Source: Anaspis maculata
Taxonomy: Eukaryota > Arthropoda > Insecta > Coleoptera > Scraptiidae
Assembly: GCA_949128115.1 (NCBI GenBank)
Contig: OX421965.1
Coordinates: forward strand, 56,042,012-56,106,011
Direction of reading: 5' to 3'
Length of the DNA stretch: 64,000 bases
The translations under genes and the position numbers were made by a program. Within the stretch, counting starts at the first letter, position 1, and each line of letters starts with the position of its first letter. The notes below the pieces were generated by a model. It was not told the origin of the DNA and did not search any database. It saw only the letters and a program-made list of their open reading frames with translations. Below are positions 62,401 to 64,000 of this stretch, in pieces.

Positions 62401-63268
62401 GTCAAAAAATTATCTCTTGCTGGAAGAAAGTAGTTCTCTAACGGTTTTTTGCTAAATAGTTAGCTCATCCCCACGTCAACATAAGAAAAGCATACATCCC
62501 TGTGACGCGTACTACTTAGTATACAGGGTGAAAGTTGAAAAATAAATCTTTTTTTTTTTATTCTGATGAAATAATCCTAGAGAAAAACAGTTTTTTTCTA
62601 CAAGCATGAAGTAATACCCGTGATCAATGTCACTTTTAACACGTTGCCTATGACAACGTGTTAAAAGTAACGTTCCTGTCATGTTTTTGCAATGAATTTT
62701 TACATTTATCAAACATTTTAAAAACCGTTGTAGATAAAATATTGTAAGATATACATGTTGAAAGTGTCTTATTTTGTTCGCGGAATTGCTTCGCACTCGC
62801 TGACGCTCGTTTCGCAAGCATCCCCGCTACCCCGCTCACAAAATAATATCTGTCATTTTTAACACTTGAATAGCTATTCTTTATTTAGCAACCTTATGGT
62901 CTCCTAATGAGCATTGAAAAATGTACCCTCTATAGCCACTGATATTTTACGAACGGCTATATCAATTTTTTTTTTCTATATTTTTATCTTGATCGAACCA
63001 ATCCAGACAAAAACCATTTCCTGCTTTCATCGGTTACTATGCTAAAATTAACCAAAAAAATAGCATAATAAAAGAATATTAAATAAAACTGATGTAGGTA
63101 GGCACCTACCTAAGCTTTTTTGTAATATCTGCATTGTTGCTTAATTTAGATGCAGTAAAGAAAAAGAATGACGTGACCGAACGCGACATTGAAGAACACA
63201 TCAAGATTTGGTTGAAGCATGTCCCTCAACGCCACAAAATTGAGATAGCGAAGATCCAAAAGCAATGA
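59500..63268 (+). CDS. DUF4806-type protein gene (7 exons)
   Basis: Exons fit by splice consensus and phase: 59500(approximate)-59784 (non-coding, CpG-rich), 60050-60299, 60486-60695, 60813-61100, 61153-61325, 61380-61539 and 63150-63268. The coding sequence starts at ATG 60092 and is 1,158 bases (385 residues) with no interruption. Residues 1-70 hold an N-terminal module seen in these proteins (GGGIALIHELWLT, FWPPF, YYACLKAAEIPD). A basic/acidic linker follows (NKRKRRR, then DDDGDDDDD), then a Ser/Thr-rich region. The C-terminal DUF4806 region reads STLGGKDAVSLTNAVLKRCL, YSYRGKSTKKPFSDL and EEHIKIWLKHVPQR. Function is unknown; relatives accompany transposon-like genes. The long last intron holds a MITE. 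Its TGA overlaps the ATG of the next frame. Confidence 0.8.
61540..63149 (+). other. Long intron 6 of the DUF4806 gene
   Basis: 1.6 kb without a gene. It holds a palindromic MITE (61893-62042), a short perfect inverted repeat ACTTTTAACACGTTG/CAACGTGTTAAAAGT (62630-62668) and AT-rich sequence. A TACAGGGTGAAAGTTG motif at 62522 resembles a repeat end. Confidence 0.55.
61893..62042. repeat. Palindromic MITE in intron 6
   Basis: The left end TGGCCAAATTAAGAGACGCC... is mirrored, with mismatches, by the end at 62042 (...TTTAAAATTTGGCC). Inner ACTCAACACTCAAATCCTACTC mirrors the GAGTAGAATGTGAGTG region. About 150 bp, non-coding. Confidence 0.6.
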
Positions 63269-64000
63269 TGAAGCGGCGCCAAAGAAAAATTGTTGGTCCC
63301 AGACAAATGCGAAGGAGATTGAACACAGCAGTTGCAAATAACAATAATCCACCTTCTGGTAGCGTAGACTTTTTACCGAACTTTATAAATTGTCAATCTG
63401 ATGATAGCCAATCTGATTATGTTCAATCTGATAATGATATCCACTCTGACGTTGAATCGGATAGAGAACCGCAAGAAATCAATTTCAATAATGTCCATAA
63501 TGGTCTCTTACAACCTGAATATTTCAATTTAAACTTTCAATATGATAATGATAATCTTGCACTACCTGAATGTTCGAATTCTGAAGTAAACTAGCTAAAT
63601 TTTACCTCTCAAGCCATTAACAACTCGAATTTGTCACAACAACTCAGACACTGGGCTATCGCTGGCAAGGTTTCCCATTCAAATCTGACAAGTTTGTTGC
63701 ATATTTTACATAAAGATCATCCAGAATTGCCTTCACGATTCACGAACTTTATTAAAAACACCTTCCCATATTGAGGTTATTCCATTAGAAGCAGGAGGAG
63801 AATTTGTTTATTTTGGAATTAAACGTCATCTAAAGATTTTTCTTAATAGACACTCTTCATATTCCAAAAAGGTTATTAATTTGAGCTTCAACATAGATGG
63901 CCTTCCAATCTTTCACAGTAAGAATATACAACTATGGCCTATCTTGGGCAAAGTTGTTACTGATTCAAATTCTCAACCATTTGCCATTGGCATTTTCTGT
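63265..64000 (+). pseudogene. Transposase-like protein, 5' part, broken
   Basis: The frame opens at ATG 63265, overlapping the DUF4806 stop. It has a basic start (MMKRRQRKIVGPRQMRRR), then an acidic Ser/Asp stretch. An in-frame TAG occurs at 63592. Beyond it the same frame continues LRHWAIAGKVSHSNLTSLLHI. A one-base length change near 63735 then shifts to the frame with SRTLLKTP, EFVYFGIKR, LSFNIDGLPIFHSKNIQLWP and FAIGIFC, which runs off the window. The phrase NIDGLP..S.N.Q.WPIL is typical of an uncharacterised protein family that I associate with transposon-like loci in insects and Hydra. Catalytic residues cannot be judged from this piece. Confidence 0.55.

Noticed and set aside
1..64000. 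tRNA, rRNA, CRISPR arrays, bacterial operons
   Set aside because: tRNA-like matches are only primer-binding sites of LTR elements; the repeats are transposon arms, not regularly spaced; all genes have eukaryotic structure.

Overview
This 64 kb window looks like repeat-dense arthropod (probably insect) nuclear DNA. Supporting signs are spliced genes with GT-AG introns, THAP, MADF-BESS, BEN-like and DUF4806-type protein fragments, errantivirus-like Gypsy, Copia and several LINE lineages, and many palindromic MITEs. No bacterial operon, tRNA, rRNA or CRISPR was seen. The species cannot be named from sequence alone. Almost all of the window is mobile elements, often nested two or three deep, with scraps of genes between them.

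Layout. 1-860: small TIR element with a THAP relic. 985-6535: foldback element (P1) split by a non-autonomous LTR element with two 2,001-bp LTRs and only 867 bp inside. 6814-13612: minus-strand MADF-BESS gene remnant whose intron holds a Gypsy element (Gypsy-2). 13.6-16.2 kb: mostly unassigned DNA. 16.2-18.6 kb: a BESS relic split by a large foldback (P2). 18.8-27.8 kb: Jockey-like LINE relic split by an errantivirus-like Gypsy element (gag, protease, macrodomain, integrase, broken env; RT deleted). 28.2-32.9 kb: gene fragments and a TA-target element enclosing a long inverted repeat. 33.1-38.6 kb: decayed Gypsy and Copia copies. 39.0-41.0 kb: repeat F with a nested palindrome. 41.0-58.5 kb: exons of a BEN-like gene taken apart by a full-length LINE, an apparently intact Gypsy (Gypsy-3), a CXC-domain TIR element and a LINE with a 5' inversion. 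58.6-59.5 kb: second copy of repeat F. 59.5-63.3 kb: an intact-looking seven-exon gene for a DUF4806-type protein. Its stop codon overlaps the ATG of a downstream transposase-like reading frame that runs off the window.

How the parts relate. Target-site duplications and inferred empty sites give insertion order at many loci (THAP element then MITE; P1 then long-LTR element; BESS gene then P2 then two MITEs; Jockey then errantivirus; repeat F then palindrome). Identical or near-identical LTR pairs show that several LTR insertions are recent. The most notable items are an OARD1/TARG1-like macrodomain inside the errantivirus-like pol, which keeps both catalytic-type residues, and the DUF4806/transposase-like pair with overlapping stop and start codons.
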